Shown here: positions 51,512 to 59,773 of the stretch, piece by piece | Position numbering within the stretch: position 1 is the first letter of the stretch | Layout of the letters: each line of letters begins with the position of its first letter | Assembly: GCA_035942255.1 (NCBI GenBank) | Contig: DASZDG010000044.1 | Coordinates: 1 to 64,000, forward strand | Source: JALZEG01 sp035942255 | GTDB lineage: Bacteria > Actinomycetota > CADDZG01 > WHSQ01 | DNA length: 64,000 bases | Reading direction: 5' to 3' | Position numbers and translations under genes: made by a program | Notes under the pieces: generated by a model | What the model was told of the DNA's origin: nothing | The model's database searches: none | The model's input: the letters and a program-made list of their open reading frames with translations, nothing else

Positions 51512-51949
51512 CTAGCGCGAGGCCTTCTTCTTGGCCGTCTTGGCGGTGGAGGAGCCCTTTGCCTTCGCGCCCTTGGCGGCCGCGGCCCCCGAGGCCTTCG
51601 CCGTAGAGGTCGCGGCCTTGGCGGCCTTCTTCGTCGCGTCCGCGGCCTTCTTCGTCGACGACTTCAGGTTCTTGACCTCTTTGGACTTCTTCACGGCCGT
51701 GGCGCCCTTGCCGGCGGTCTTCACGGCGGTCTTCACCAGGGCAGTTCCGGCCCCCGCCGCGGCCTTGACGGCCTCCTTGGCGACCTTCGTCTGCTTCTTG
51801 GCGCGCTTGGCGTCCTTCGTCTTGGCGACTTCCTTCGCGGTCTTGCCGGCCTGCGCCACCGCCTTCGACCCGACGGCCTTCAGGCTCTCGGCCGCCTTCC
51901 CGATCTGCTTGCGTGCGTCGGCAACCTGCTTGGCCGGTTTACGCGCCAT
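51512..51949 (-). CDS. Lys/Ala-rich histone H1-like protein
   Basis: 145 residues, about two thirds Lys and Ala, with repeated KxxK/AAKxA patterns (KTAKEVAKTKDAKRAKKQTK, KKAADATKKAAKAAT). Similar low-complexity tails occur on actinobacterial HupB and H1-like nucleoid proteins; here there is no HU domain, so this is a free tail-like protein. It probably binds DNA or RNA non-specifically. GGGAGG about 9 nt before the ATG. Transcribed divergently from the membrane protein at 52082. Confidence 0.75.
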   Translation of the reverse strand: MARKPAKQVADARKQIGKAAESLKAVGSKAVAQAGKTAKEVAKTKDAKRAKKQTKVAKEAVKAAAGAGTALVKTAVKTAGKGATAVKKSKEVKNLKSSTKKAADATKKAAKAATSTAKASGAAAAKGAKAKGSSTAKTAKKKASR

Positions 51950-52081
51950 CTGTCGCGACCTCCCTCGTGTCCTCGGTGCCCTGCCCGTATGTCCCCTTCG
52001 GGGAGGGTACCCGCTACCCGGGCGGCCGCAGGCCCGGGGCGCTACCATCTAGCAAGGCGAACGACGACGGACGAGGCGGGG

Positions 52082-52951
52082 ATGGCGAAGCGGCTCCTGC
52101 GGACGATCATCACGCGGCTTACCGCGCCTCCGACCGCGCTCAAGGTCCACGCCGCGCTCGTCCTCGCGACGGCCTTCGCCGTCGCCGACGCGGAGCGAGG
52201 CGGGTGGTGGGCCGGGCCGATCATCGTAGGGATCATCCTGTGGCCGCTGATGAGGGGCTCGCGCCTCATCTGGTGGGTCCAGCTGATCGCGGTGGCAGGC
52301 GCATGCATGCAGGCAGTGACCGTGCGGGGCAGGGTCGTGGCCGCCGGCGACGGGACGGCGATGTTCGTCGACGAGACGACGCTCCTGGTCCTCGCGACGG
52401 CCCTCGCGTCCGCGTGCGCCCTCCTGCTGCTGCCGCCGGTACGCCGCTACTGCCGTGACGATCCCAGATCCTCTCGCAGCGCGCTGGGCCTGGTCGTGGC
52501 CGTGGGGATGCTCGCGTCGTTCCCGACGATGGCGCTCGGGATCGAGTCGTGGTTGCCGTCAGATGAGCTCATCGCCAACAGCGGCGTCTTCGTTGGAGGC
52601 GATCCCGAGAAGAGGGTGGCGTTCTACGTCCAGCCCGAAGGTCGCGACGTATGCCTCTCGATCGTCAGCATGGACGGCTCGGGCGAGGGGTGTCAGGAGC
52701 GGCAAGGGCTGCTCCGGTTCCCGTTCCCCACTCATCGGCACGGGGTCCTCGCGGACGTCGTCCCCGAGCGCATCGACCGCGTCGACATCGTCTCCACCTC
52801 GGGCGTCCTCGAGGCGAGGATGTTCGAGAGCGACTACGTCAGCTTCGACGTCTACTACCTGCCCGACCCGCCCTCCGTCCGCGAGCTGCTGCGCGTGGTG
52901 GGCTACGACGCCGCGGGGGCCGAGCTGTTCCGGGGGCGGCTCGACTACTAG
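52082..52951 (+). CDS. Membrane protein with extracytoplasmic domain, unknown
   Basis: 289 residues. Hydrophobic segments at about 20-36, 46-75, 96-118 and 133-152, then a soluble domain of about 130 residues with beta-rich sequence (RVAFYVQPEGRDVCLSIVSM, RIDRVDIVSTSGVLEARMFE) ending GYDAAGAELFRGRLDY. Two Cys in the soluble domain could pair. No family recognised. The ATG follows GAGGCGGGG. The stop overlaps the convergent zinc-ribbon gene as CTAG. Confidence 0.65.
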   Translation: MAKRLLRTIITRLTAPPTALKVHAALVLATAFAVADAERGGWWAGPIIVGIILWPLMRGSRLIWWVQLIAVAGACMQAVTVRGRVVAAGDGTAMFVDETTLLVLATALASACALLLLPPVRRYCRDDPRSSRSALGLVVAVGMLASFPTMALGIESWLPSDELIANSGVFVGGDPEKRVAFYVQPEGRDVCLSIVSMDGSGEGCQERQGLLRFPFPTHRHGVLADVVPERIDRVDIVSTSGVLEARMFESDYVSFDVYYLPDPPSVRELLRVVGYDAAGAELFRGRLDY

Positions 52952-53196
52952 CGGTCGAGGTGCACGCGCAGCCACGTGCGCTTGCCGCACGAGGGGCAGC
53001 GGAACCACGAGAAGTGGTAACGCAGCAGCGGCACGTGGAAGTGGACCGGGAACATCAACGCCGCGAGCTCCAGGTACGAGACGCGCGTCTCCTCGCGGCA
53101 CGACGAGCATTCGACCGTGCACGACAGCGGCCACCTCTCCTCCGCCCCGCTGTAGAGCGCGTACTTCCCCGGCGTCGAGGATCCCGGCCCGGTCAT
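52948..53196 (-). CDS. Zinc-ribbon protein
   Basis: 82 residues with two CxxC knuckles (VECSSCREET and FRCPSCGKRT) separated by a hydrophobic stretch (YLELAALMFPVHFHVPLLRY). The ATG overlaps the parA stop (ATGA), so it is the third gene of the DUF5319-ParA operon. A cofactor or regulatory partner is likely; function unknown. The C-terminal stop shares CTAG with the convergent membrane protein gene. Confidence 0.65.
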   Translation of the reverse strand: MTGPGSSTPGKYALYSGAEERWPLSCTVECSSCREETRVSYLELAALMFPVHFHVPLLRYHFSWFRCPSCGKRTWLRVHLDR

Positions 53197-53945
53197 GCGG
53201 CCTGCGCCTCCAGGTACGCCGCGTGCGCGCGATACGCCTCGGCCCCCGGGTGCGACGGCGCGAACGAGATGATCGACCGCCCGACCTGCGATGCCTCCGC
53301 GAACCGGATCGACTTCTTCACCGGCGGCTCCAGGACCGTCACGCCGTAGCGCGTCCCGACGTCGGCCAGCACCTGCTGCGCGTGGCGCGTACGGCCGTCG
53401 TACAGCGTCGGAATAACGCCCGTGACCTTCAGCCCGTCGTTCGTGAAGTGGCGGATGTCCCCGATCGTCTCGAGCAGCTGACCCACGCCGCGGTGCGAGA
53501 GTGCCTCGCACTGGAGCGGGATCACGACCTCGCCCGCCGCCGTCAGCGCGTTGATCGTGAGGATCCCGAGCGACGGCGGACAGTCGATGAGCACGTAGTC
53601 GTAGCGGCCCTCGATCTCGCGCAGCGCGCGCTGCAGCGCGTACTCGCGCCCGGTCTTCGCCAGCAGGACGGCCTCGGCCCCCGCGAGGTCGATGTTCGCG
53701 GGCACGAGGTCGACCTCGCGCGCGATCACGACCTTCTCCGGAGGGAGCCGCCGGACGAGCACGTCGTTCACGGTCTCGTCGAGCTCGTCGGGGTCGACCC
53801 CGAGCGAGTACGTCAGCGCCGCTTGCGGGTCCATGTCGACCGCGAGGACGCCCCTGCCGCGCTCCGCGAGCGCGGCCGCGATCGAGAGCGTCGACGTCGA
53901 CTTCGCGACGCCGCCCTTCTGGTTCGCGAAGGCGATGACGCGCAT
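53193..53945 (-). CDS. ParA/Soj-family ATPase
   Basis: 250-residue Walker-type ATPase. Deviant Walker A KGGVAKSTST (family KGGVGKT), Walker A' VDMDPQAALTYSLG, and Walker B YDYVLIDCPPSLGILTINAL. Such proteins partition DNA or position cellular cargo. No parB or parS-type sequence was noticed beside it, so it is an orphan ParA, possibly cargo-positioning. Translationally coupled to the genes on both sides (TGATG upstream, ATGA downstream). Plain ParA motifs, with Ala in place of the usual second Gly of the P-loop lysine context. Confidence 0.9.
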   Translation of the reverse strand: MRVIAFANQKGGVAKSTSTLSIAAALAERGRGVLAVDMDPQAALTYSLGVDPDELDETVNDVLVRRLPPEKVVIAREVDLVPANIDLAGAEAVLLAKTGREYALQRALREIEGRYDYVLIDCPPSLGILTINALTAAGEVVIPLQCEALSHRGVGQLLETIGDIRHFTNDGLKVTGVIPTLYDGRTRHAQQVLADVGTRYGVTVLEPPVKKSIRFAEASQVGRSIISFAPSHPGAEAYRAHAAYLEAQAA

Positions 53946-54433
53946 CAGTCCGGTGGCGGTGGCGGGGCGGCACCGTCGCCGGTGCCGTCGTCGTCGACAC
54001 CGGGGAGCTGCAACCCGACGGCGGCGAGCATCCCCTTGACCTCGTCCACCCTCCAGCCGCGGTCGCGCAGCTCGAGGATGATGCGGTTCGTCAGGTCGCC
54101 GATCTCCTCCTCCTCGAACGACTCGTAGCCGTCGAGGAAGCCGCGCGCGTAGTCCCACGACACGTACTCGTGCGGGTCGGGATTGAACGCCGGCTCGTGG
54201 ACGGGCGACTCGCCCTCTTCGAGGAGCTCCTTCAGGTTGCCGGCGAGCAGGTCCCACCCGAGGAAGTGGTCCTCGTCGCAGTCGGGGCAGAAGAACACCG
54301 CGCCCTTGAGGCCGCGGGGGCCGAGCAGCTCCTTCAGGACCTGGACGTCCGTGAGGTCCTGCTGGAGGAGCTCGCGCTCCTCCTCGTTGATCGGCTCGCC
54401 TTCTTCGCCGCCGGAGTACTCCTCGTTCTCCAT
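53945..54433 (-). CDS. DUF5319-like acidic protein
   Basis: 162 residues, very acidic. Core: VFFCPDCDEDHFLGWDLLAG, then EGESPVHEPAFNPDPHEYV and SWDYARGFLDGYESFE, a pattern I recall from DUF5319 proteins of actinobacteria; function unknown. One FCPDC knuckle could bind metal. Pro/Gly-rich tail. The start at 54433 is supported by a TACGAT box 6 nt upstream (leaderless). First gene of the DUF5319-ParA-zinc ribbon operon. Confidence 0.7.
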   Translation of the reverse strand: MENEEYSGGEEGEPINEEERELLQQDLTDVQVLKELLGPRGLKGAVFFCPDCDEDHFLGWDLLAGNLKELLEEGESPVHEPAFNPDPHEYVSWDYARGFLDGYESFEEEEIGDLTNRIILELRDRGWRVDEVKGMLAAVGLQLPGVDDDGTGDGAAPPPPPD

Positions 54434-54439
54434 GCGCTC

Positions 54440-54445
54440 ATCGTA
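54440..54445 (-). promoter_or_regulatory. -10 box of the DUF5319-ParA operon
   Basis: TACGAT on the minus strand, 6 nt before the ATG at 54433; no ribosome site. Confidence 0.55.
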
Positions 54446-54476
54446 AGCGCGCCGGTAGCGGAAGGAAGTGGCGCGG

Positions 54477-55421
54477 CTACCAGCTGAGCCAGTAGCCGAG
54501 CGAGCCCGCCCGGCCCACGGTCGCGGCCCCCTCGAACTCGGTGAGCTGCGTCCAGTAGTCGGGCTCGAGCGTCGAGACGAGCCCGTACTGCATCGCCTTC
54601 CCGCTGGGACGGTCCGGACGCACTGCGGAGAAGTACGACGAATACCCCTCACTCGAGGCCGTGATGCACCGAGGCGTGTAGGACGCGTCGCCGAGCTCCT
54701 CCTCAGACGGCGGCTTGCCACGGAAGACGCAGTGGCCGAACTCACCCGCGGTGAAGTCGTCGACCTCGACCACGAGCGCGTGGAACACCATCCCGGGCTT
54801 GCGGAGGGGCGCGTAGTCGCCTCCGACGTAGACGGCCCCCGCCGGCGTCACCGCGCTCGTCCGCTCCGGCAGCTCCTTCGACACGAACGGGACGCGCTCG
54901 GCCGGCTCGATGACCCTCGTGCCGAGCAGGCCCTTGAGCTCGAACCTCACCGTCACCGGAGAGCCATCGGCGATCAGGTACAGCCGGTAGTACCCCGGCT
55001 CGATCACGGTCTTCATCGGGAACAGGATTAGCTCGCGCCGGGCATCGGGGCCGGCGAAGACGCCCGCGCCCGGCAGCCGCGACGCCGCGACGACGACGTC
55101 CTGCGCCGGCGTGGTCTTGATCTCGCCGAACAGGGGGTGGTCTACGACGTCGGAGACCGGCATCGTCGTCAGGACGAATCCGGGCAGCTTCCCGGCCCCC
55201 TCGACCGCGAAGTCGTCGACGTCGCCGGAGAACACGGCGGGGGTGGGGACGTGGACGTCCACGACGGACGTGTGCGTGCCCTTCAGCACGTTGACGCCCG
55301 CGAGCTCGATCGCGGAGGGAACCGGTCCCGTGGGGCGCGCCCGGGCCGCGCCGGGCGCGATGAGGGCGCCGGCGAGCAGGCAACCGGCCACGAGAGCGCG
55401 GGCACCACGAATCGAGGCCAT
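54477..55421 (-). CDS. Secreted hypothetical protein
   Basis: 314 residues with a signal peptide (about 1-28, ending in an AARAR region). The mature part has beta-rich sequence such as LAGVNVLKGTHTSVVDVHVP, FELKGLLGTRVIEP and VFHALVVEVDDFTAGEFGHC, suggesting an envelope or extracellular protein. Two Cys (FGHCVF and PRCITAS) may pair. No enzymatic motif or family recognised. The ribosome site before the ATG at 55421 is weak. Confidence 0.65.
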   Translation of the reverse strand: MASIRGARALVAGCLLAGALIAPGAARARPTGPVPSAIELAGVNVLKGTHTSVVDVHVPTPAVFSGDVDDFAVEGAGKLPGFVLTTMPVSDVVDHPLFGEIKTTPAQDVVVAASRLPGAGVFAGPDARRELILFPMKTVIEPGYYRLYLIADGSPVTVRFELKGLLGTRVIEPAERVPFVSKELPERTSAVTPAGAVYVGGDYAPLRKPGMVFHALVVEVDDFTAGEFGHCVFRGKPPSEEELGDASYTPRCITASSEGYSSYFSAVRPDRPSGKAMQYGLVSTLEPDYWTQLTEFEGAATVGRAGSLGYWLSW

Positions 55422-55636
55422 GCGCTGAGACTTCGTCGCGGGGGCCGCCGGACCCTTCCGCACCCCGGTGGCAGGGTTGCGACAGCGGCCGTCAGGCCCC
55501 GGGCTCCCGATCCGAGTTAACCCGGCTCAACTACGTGTTTCTGCTTAGGGGCAAATAGCTCTTCCGGTTCATTCCGTCGGCCCCTTTCTCGTGAGAGCGT
55601 GGGAACCAGCAACTCGACCTCCCGGAGCCGCGCGCG

Positions 55637-56773
55637 ATGACAGCCCAGGCAACGCAGACGAAGACGAGGCCGCTCGTCCTGGTGGTCGACGACGACCCCG
55701 ATCTGAGGGCGCTCGCGAACATCCAGCTCGGCGACGGCGGCTTCGACGTCATCCAGGCCGCGAACGGCCGCGAGTGCCTGGCGCTTGCGTCGACCCACTC
55801 CCCCGACGTGATCCTGCTCGACATCATGATGCCCGGCATGAACGGGAGCGAGGTCCTCACCGCGCTCTCTGGAGACCCCGTGACCAAGGACATACCCGTC
55901 GTGTTCGTGTCGGCGCTCGCGTCGCCGGAGGACAAGGTGCGGGGGCTCGAGAACGGCGCGGTGGACTACATCACGAAGCCGCTGGAGACGCGCGAGTTCG
56001 TCGCGCGCGTCGGCGTCGCCGCGCGCACGCGCAGGCGAGCTCGGGAAGAGGCGGTGAGCGGCGTCGGCCGGCGCGACGACTTCGACGCGAAGCTGCGGGA
56101 GGAGGTCGCGCGCTCGTCCCGGAGCTCGTCACCGCTCGCGCTGCTGCTCGTAGACGTGGACGACCTGGGGCAGGTCAACGACGTGCACGGCCTCGCCGCG
56201 GGTGACTCCGTCCTCGCCGAGATCGGCAAGTCACTGGGTGAGACGCTGAGGCTGTCGGACTCGCTCTACCGCTACGCGAGCGACGAGTTCGCCATCGTGC
56301 TGCCCGACACCGACCTGCCGACGGCCGCGGTCGTCGCGGAGCGGTGCCGCGAGGCCGTCGCGGGGATGCGCTGGATGGCGGGCCGCGTCACGGTGTCGAT
56401 CGGGGTCGCGGAGCTGCAGTCCGGCCATGCCTCCGAGGACCTCCTCGCCCGCGCGCAGACCGCGCTCCACCGCGCCAAGGAGTCGGGAGGCAACCAGCTC
56501 TGGCGCGCGGACGACCCGCGACGCCACGGCCTCGGCCCCTCCTCGCTGGCGCGGGAGCTGACGGAGAGGGAGTGGGACATCCTCGTCCACCTCTCGCACC
56601 GCCGCACCGAGCAGGACATCGCGCGGCGGCTCGGGATCCGGCCCGGCACCGTTCGCAGCCACAAGGCGCGCATCCGCCGGAAGCTCCACGTCACGCCGGA
56701 CATCCGGCTGTCGGAGTACGTGCGGACGCACTTCCGGGACCTCGGCGGGGAAGCGGACCGCGAGACCGGCTAG
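55637..56773 (+). CDS. Response regulator with REC, degenerate GGDEF and LuxR-type HTH domains
   Basis: 378 residues. REC domain 13-128: acidic pocket DDD (18-20), phospho-acceptor Asp62 (VILLDIMMPGMNG), conserved Lys114. GGDEF-like domain about 150-285: the signature is YASDEF (213-218) rather than GGDEF, so diguanylate cyclase activity is probably lost; DDLGQVNDVHGLAAGD and VTVSIGVAEL are conserved. C-terminal HTH about 308-352: TEREWDILVHLSHRRTEQDI, then GTVRSHKARIRRKL, a LuxR/GerE type. It would bind DNA under phosphorylation and perhaps nucleotide control. GGAG 9 nt before the ATG. The stop shares CTAG with the convergent prepilin peptidase gene. Confidence 0.85.
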   Translation: MTAQATQTKTRPLVLVVDDDPDLRALANIQLGDGGFDVIQAANGRECLALASTHSPDVILLDIMMPGMNGSEVLTALSGDPVTKDIPVVFVSALASPEDKVRGLENGAVDYITKPLETREFVARVGVAARTRRRAREEAVSGVGRRDDFDAKLREEVARSSRSSSPLALLLVDVDDLGQVNDVHGLAAGDSVLAEIGKSLGETLRLSDSLYRYASDEFAIVLPDTDLPTAAVVAERCREAVAGMRWMAGRVTVSIGVAELQSGHASEDLLARAQTALHRAKESGGNQLWRADDPRRHGLGPSSLARELTEREWDILVHLSHRRTEQDIARRLGIRPGTVRSHKARIRRKLHVTPDIRLSEYVRTHFRDLGGEADRETG

Positions 56774-57561
56774 AGCAGCCCCACGTACGCGTCCACCAGC
56801 GGCTCACCGACGAACAGCGCCAGCACCGTCCCCAGCACGAGGAACGGCCCGAACGGCACCTCGGTCCTCCGGTCGCCGCCGGCGACCTTGATCACGATCA
56901 GCCCGATGACCGCGCCGCTCAGGAACGACATGAACATCGCCATCGGCACCAGCGCGAGCCGGTCGTACCCGAGGAACGTCCCGAGCACGAACGCGAGCTT
57001 CACGTCGCCCAGGCCCATCGCGGTCTTCTTGTAGACGATCTCGCCGACGAAGCTGACGAGGAAGAGGAGCCCGCCGAAGATCGCGGCCCCCACGGCCGCG
57101 TCGACGAGGCGGCCCGGATCGTCGTCCACGAGGGCCGCGGCCGCCAGGCCGATCCATCCGAGGACGAACGACGGATACACGATCCGGTTCGGGAGGAGCT
57201 TGTGGTCGATGTCGATCGACGTCAGCACCACGAGGGCCCAGAAGAACGCCGCGTAGACGAACGTCTCGACCGACCACCCGAACTTCGCCGCGCTGAGGGC
57301 GAACAGGATGCCCGTCGCGAGCTCGGTGAGCGGGTACCGGATCGAGATCGGGTTGCCGCAGTTGCGGCACCGCCCGCGCAACAGCAGCCAGCTCAGGACC
57401 GGGACGTTGTCGAACGCCCGGATCATCGCGCCGCAGCGCGGGCAGTGGCTCCGTCCGGTGACGATGTTCTCGCGCCGCGGGATCCGCCACGCGGCGACGG
57501 TGCCGAAGCTTCCGAAGATGAGCCCGAGGACGCCGGTGAACGTTACGAGCAGCGCCGTCAA
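56770..57561 (-). CDS. Prepilin peptidase (A24 family)
   Basis: 263-residue polytopic membrane aspartic protease that cleaves and N-methylates type IV prepilins. N-terminal GSFGTVAAWRIPRREN with the CPRCG ... CRNCG zinc-binding loop, first catalytic Asp in LTSIDIDHKLLPN and second in MGLGDVKLA. Eight or so membrane segments. It starts at TTG 57561, 5 nt after the response regulator stop, with a weak ribosome site. No pilin or pil ATPase genes are adjacent, so the substrates are elsewhere. Confidence 0.92.
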   Translation of the reverse strand: MTALLVTFTGVLGLIFGSFGTVAAWRIPRRENIVTGRSHCPRCGAMIRAFDNVPVLSWLLLRGRCRNCGNPISIRYPLTELATGILFALSAAKFGWSVETFVYAAFFWALVVLTSIDIDHKLLPNRIVYPSFVLGWIGLAAAALVDDDPGRLVDAAVGAAIFGGLLFLVSFVGEIVYKKTAMGLGDVKLAFVLGTFLGYDRLALVPMAMFMSFLSGAVIGLIVIKVAGGDRRTEVPFGPFLVLGTVLALFVGEPLVDAYVGLL

Positions 57562-57566
57562 GCGCG

Positions 57567-57938
57567 TTACTCGGGGTCGCCTATGTGCTGGCGGATGCGG
57601 CCCAGCAGGGTGTCGGCCTCGAACGGCTTCATGATGACGTTGTCGGGGCCGATCTGGTCGTCGAAGATCTCGTGCGCGTCGGGCTTGCCCGTGACGACGA
57701 TGATCGGGATGCCCGAGGTCGCCGGGTGCTGCATCATCTCGTCGTACATCCGTCCGCCGGAGACGTCCGGCATCATCAGGTCGAGCAGGATGATGTCCGG
57801 CTTCCGGAACTCGGCCTTAGCGAGACCCTCGAGGCCGTCGCGGGCCTCCATCACCTCGTAGCCCTGGGTCTCGAGGATGAACTTCTCGAGCTCCCTGACC
57901 GCCTCTTCGTCCTCCACGATCAGCACGCGCTTTGTCAT
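57567..57938 (-). CDS. Single-domain response regulator
   Basis: 123-residue REC domain only. Acidic pair in VEDEEAV, phospho-acceptor Asp in IILLDLMMPDVSGG, Thr in IVVTGKPD, Lys in VIMKPFEA. Such CheY-like proteins relay phosphate or act through protein contact. The ATG has no ribosome site; TACCTT lies 6 nt upstream (leaderless). It leads into the prepilin peptidase gene, suggesting a link with surface appendage control. Confidence 0.9.
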   Translation of the reverse strand: MTKRVLIVEDEEAVRELEKFILETQGYEVMEARDGLEGLAKAEFRKPDIILLDLMMPDVSGGRMYDEMMQHPATSGIPIIVVTGKPDAHEIFDDQIGPDNVIMKPFEADTLLGRIRQHIGDPE

Positions 57939-57944
57939 GGGGGA

Positions 57945-57950
57945 AAGGTA
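57945..57950 (-). promoter_or_regulatory. -10 box of the REC-prepilin peptidase unit
   Basis: TACCTT on the minus strand, 6 nt before the ATG at 57938. Confidence 0.55.
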
Positions 57951-57993
57951 CCAAGCCGCGGGGGCCGCGGCGGCGATTCCCGGCAGGGAGCGG

Positions 57994-58830
57994 TCATTCC
58001 CACAGCCCCCTCACGGGGGCCGCGGGCGGGCGCCGGCCCATCACGGCCTCGACCATCCGGACCGTCCGCACCGTCGAGCGCGCGTCGTGGACGCGAACGA
58101 TCGCGGCCCCCCCGAGGACCGAGAGCGCCACCAGCGCGAGCGTGCCTTCGAGCCGCTCGTCCGGCGGCAGGCCGAGCGTCTCACCGACGACGTCCTTGCG
58201 CGACGGCGCGACCAGCAGCGGGTACCCCAGCGTCGTCAGCTCGTGCGTGCGCCGGACGAGCTCCAGGGAGTGCCACGTGTTCTTCCCGAAGTCGAGCCCG
58301 GCGTCGACGATGATCCGGTCGCGCGGCACGCCCGCGGCCCGCGCTGCGTCCGCGTACGCAAGCAGCTGATCGCGCACCGCGACGACCACGTCGTCGTAGC
58401 GCGGGTTGCGCGGCCGCCCCCTGATCTGGCCGCCGTGGTGCATTACGACGAGCTGCGCGCCCGTCGCCGCGACGACCTCCGCCAGGTCCGGGTCCGACAG
58501 CCCGGTGACGTCGTTGACAATCGACGCGCCCGCGGCGATCGCCGCCCCTGCGACCGCCGCGCGGTGGGTCTCGACCGAGAGCGGGACCGCCACCTCGTCC
58601 GCGAGGGCCTCGACGAGCGGCAGGAGCCGGTCCGCCTCCTCGGCCTCTCCGACGGGGGGGCCGGGACCGGCCCGCACGCCGCCGAGGTCGAGGATGTCGG
58701 CGCCCTCGGCGACGAGGCGCTGCGCGTGCGCGACGGACTCGTCCAGGCCCATGCGACCTCCGTCGTAGAACGAGTCCGGCGTGCGGTTGACGATGCCCAT
58801 GACGAGGCATCGCTCGACCGAAAGGGTCAC
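57994..58830 (-). CDS. folP: Dihydropteroate synthase family protein, FolP2-like
   Basis: 278-residue TIM-barrel protein. The pterin-site motif MGIVNRTPDSFYDGGRMGLD is present. However, the usual GGESTRPG segment reads GGVRAGPGPPVGEAEE, the form seen in the FolP2 paralogue of mycobacteria rather than in the folate-making FolP1. VAPSRKDVVGETLGLP and the C-terminal VRVHDARSTV are conserved. Activity as a true dihydropteroate synthase is doubtful; FolP2-type proteins may have a related role. GTG start overlaps the EamA transporter stop (GTGA). No other folate genes are adjacent. Confidence 0.85.
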   Translation of the reverse strand: MTLSVERCLVMGIVNRTPDSFYDGGRMGLDESVAHAQRLVAEGADILDLGGVRAGPGPPVGEAEEADRLLPLVEALADEVAVPLSVETHRAAVAGAAIAAGASIVNDVTGLSDPDLAEVVAATGAQLVVMHHGGQIRGRPRNPRYDDVVVAVRDQLLAYADAARAAGVPRDRIIVDAGLDFGKNTWHSLELVRRTHELTTLGYPLLVAPSRKDVVGETLGLPPDERLEGTLALVALSVLGGAAIVRVHDARSTVRTVRMVEAVMGRRPPAAPVRGLWE

Positions 58831-59732
58831 TCCACGATCACCGCCGGCTCCCGCCGCGCGCTCGACACCATGTAGATGCCCGCCAGGATCGCTACACCTC
58901 CCGGATAGAGCAGCCACGACGGCACCTCGTCGAACAGGAAGAACGCAAGCGCGGTAGCGATCACCGGTTCCGCCATGATCGTCACGGACACCGTCGTCGC
59001 GTCGATGTCCGACAGCGTGAGGTTGATGACCGTGTGGCCCAGGAGCTGCGGCCCGATCACCAGCCCCGCGATCGCGAGCCACGTCTGTCCCGGGTAGCCC
59101 GTAAGAGGGACGTCGCCGACGATGCAGACGACCGCCATCAGCGCTCCGGCGACGGCATACGTGACGACGGCGTACTCGAGGATGCCCTGCGTGCGGCGAG
59201 CGACCTGTCCCGCCATCACGTATCCGCCCGCGGTCGCGGCCCCCGCGACCGCGAGCAGGTTCCCGTCGAGGCTCGATCCGCTGAGCGATCCCCCGCCGAC
59301 CGCCGCCGCTCCGCCGGTGGCGAGAAGGATCCCGGCCCACGCGAGCGCCGGCAGCCGCTCCTTGTAGAGCAGCAGCGCCGCGATCGCGACGAAGACCGGT
59401 GTGGTCGACACGAGCAGGACCGAGGCCGCGACCGTGGTCAGGTTCACCGAGGACATCCAGGTCCCGAAGTGCAGCGCGAGGAAGACCCCCGCGACCACGG
59501 GAGCGTTCAGCTGCGCGCGGCCCCCGCGCCTGATCTTCCCGGCCGCGAACGGAAGCAGGGCGGCGGCGCCTGCGACGCAGCGCCAGAACGACAGGGCCAG
59601 CGGGTCGGCGCCGTCGGCGTACCGGACGAGGATCGCCGAGACCGACGCGGCCCCCACGCCCACCGAGAGCAGCGCCCACGGGAGCCACGACGCGCGCTCG
59701 CCGAGCAACGGCTGCGTTCCGGACGCTTCCAC
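58827..59732 (-). CDS. EamA-family (DMT) transporter
   Basis: 301 residues with about ten hydrophobic segments in two EamA repeats (ALSFWRCVAGAAALLPFAAG in the first, EPVIATALAFFLFDEVPSW in the second). Such drug/metabolite transporters export small metabolites; substrate unknown. The GTG at 59732 is chosen because TAGGGT lies 7 nt upstream (leaderless); a longer ORF from 59780 would run through the promoter. Translationally coupled to the FolP2-like gene. Confidence 0.88.
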   Translation of the reverse strand: MEASGTQPLLGERASWLPWALLSVGVGAASVSAILVRYADGADPLALSFWRCVAGAAALLPFAAGKIRRGGRAQLNAPVVAGVFLALHFGTWMSSVNLTTVAASVLLVSTTPVFVAIAALLLYKERLPALAWAGILLATGGAAAVGGGSLSGSSLDGNLLAVAGAATAGGYVMAGQVARRTQGILEYAVVTYAVAGALMAVVCIVGDVPLTGYPGQTWLAIAGLVIGPQLLGHTVINLTLSDIDATTVSVTIMAEPVIATALAFFLFDEVPSWLLYPGGVAILAGIYMVSSARREPAVIVE

Positions 59733-59739
59733 GGCGCCT

Positions 59740-59749
59740 ACCCTAGGGT
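59740..59749. promoter_or_regulatory. Palindromic overlapping divergent -10 elements
   Basis: The palindrome ACCCTAGGGT carries TAGGGT on both strands (minus 59745-59740, plus 59744-59749). The minus box is 7 nt before the GTG of the EamA gene. The plus box would start a transcript with a short leader containing GGGGAGG before the Nudix gene. Confidence 0.65.
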
Positions 59750-59773
59750 CCGGCACCGACCGGGGAGGACCAG

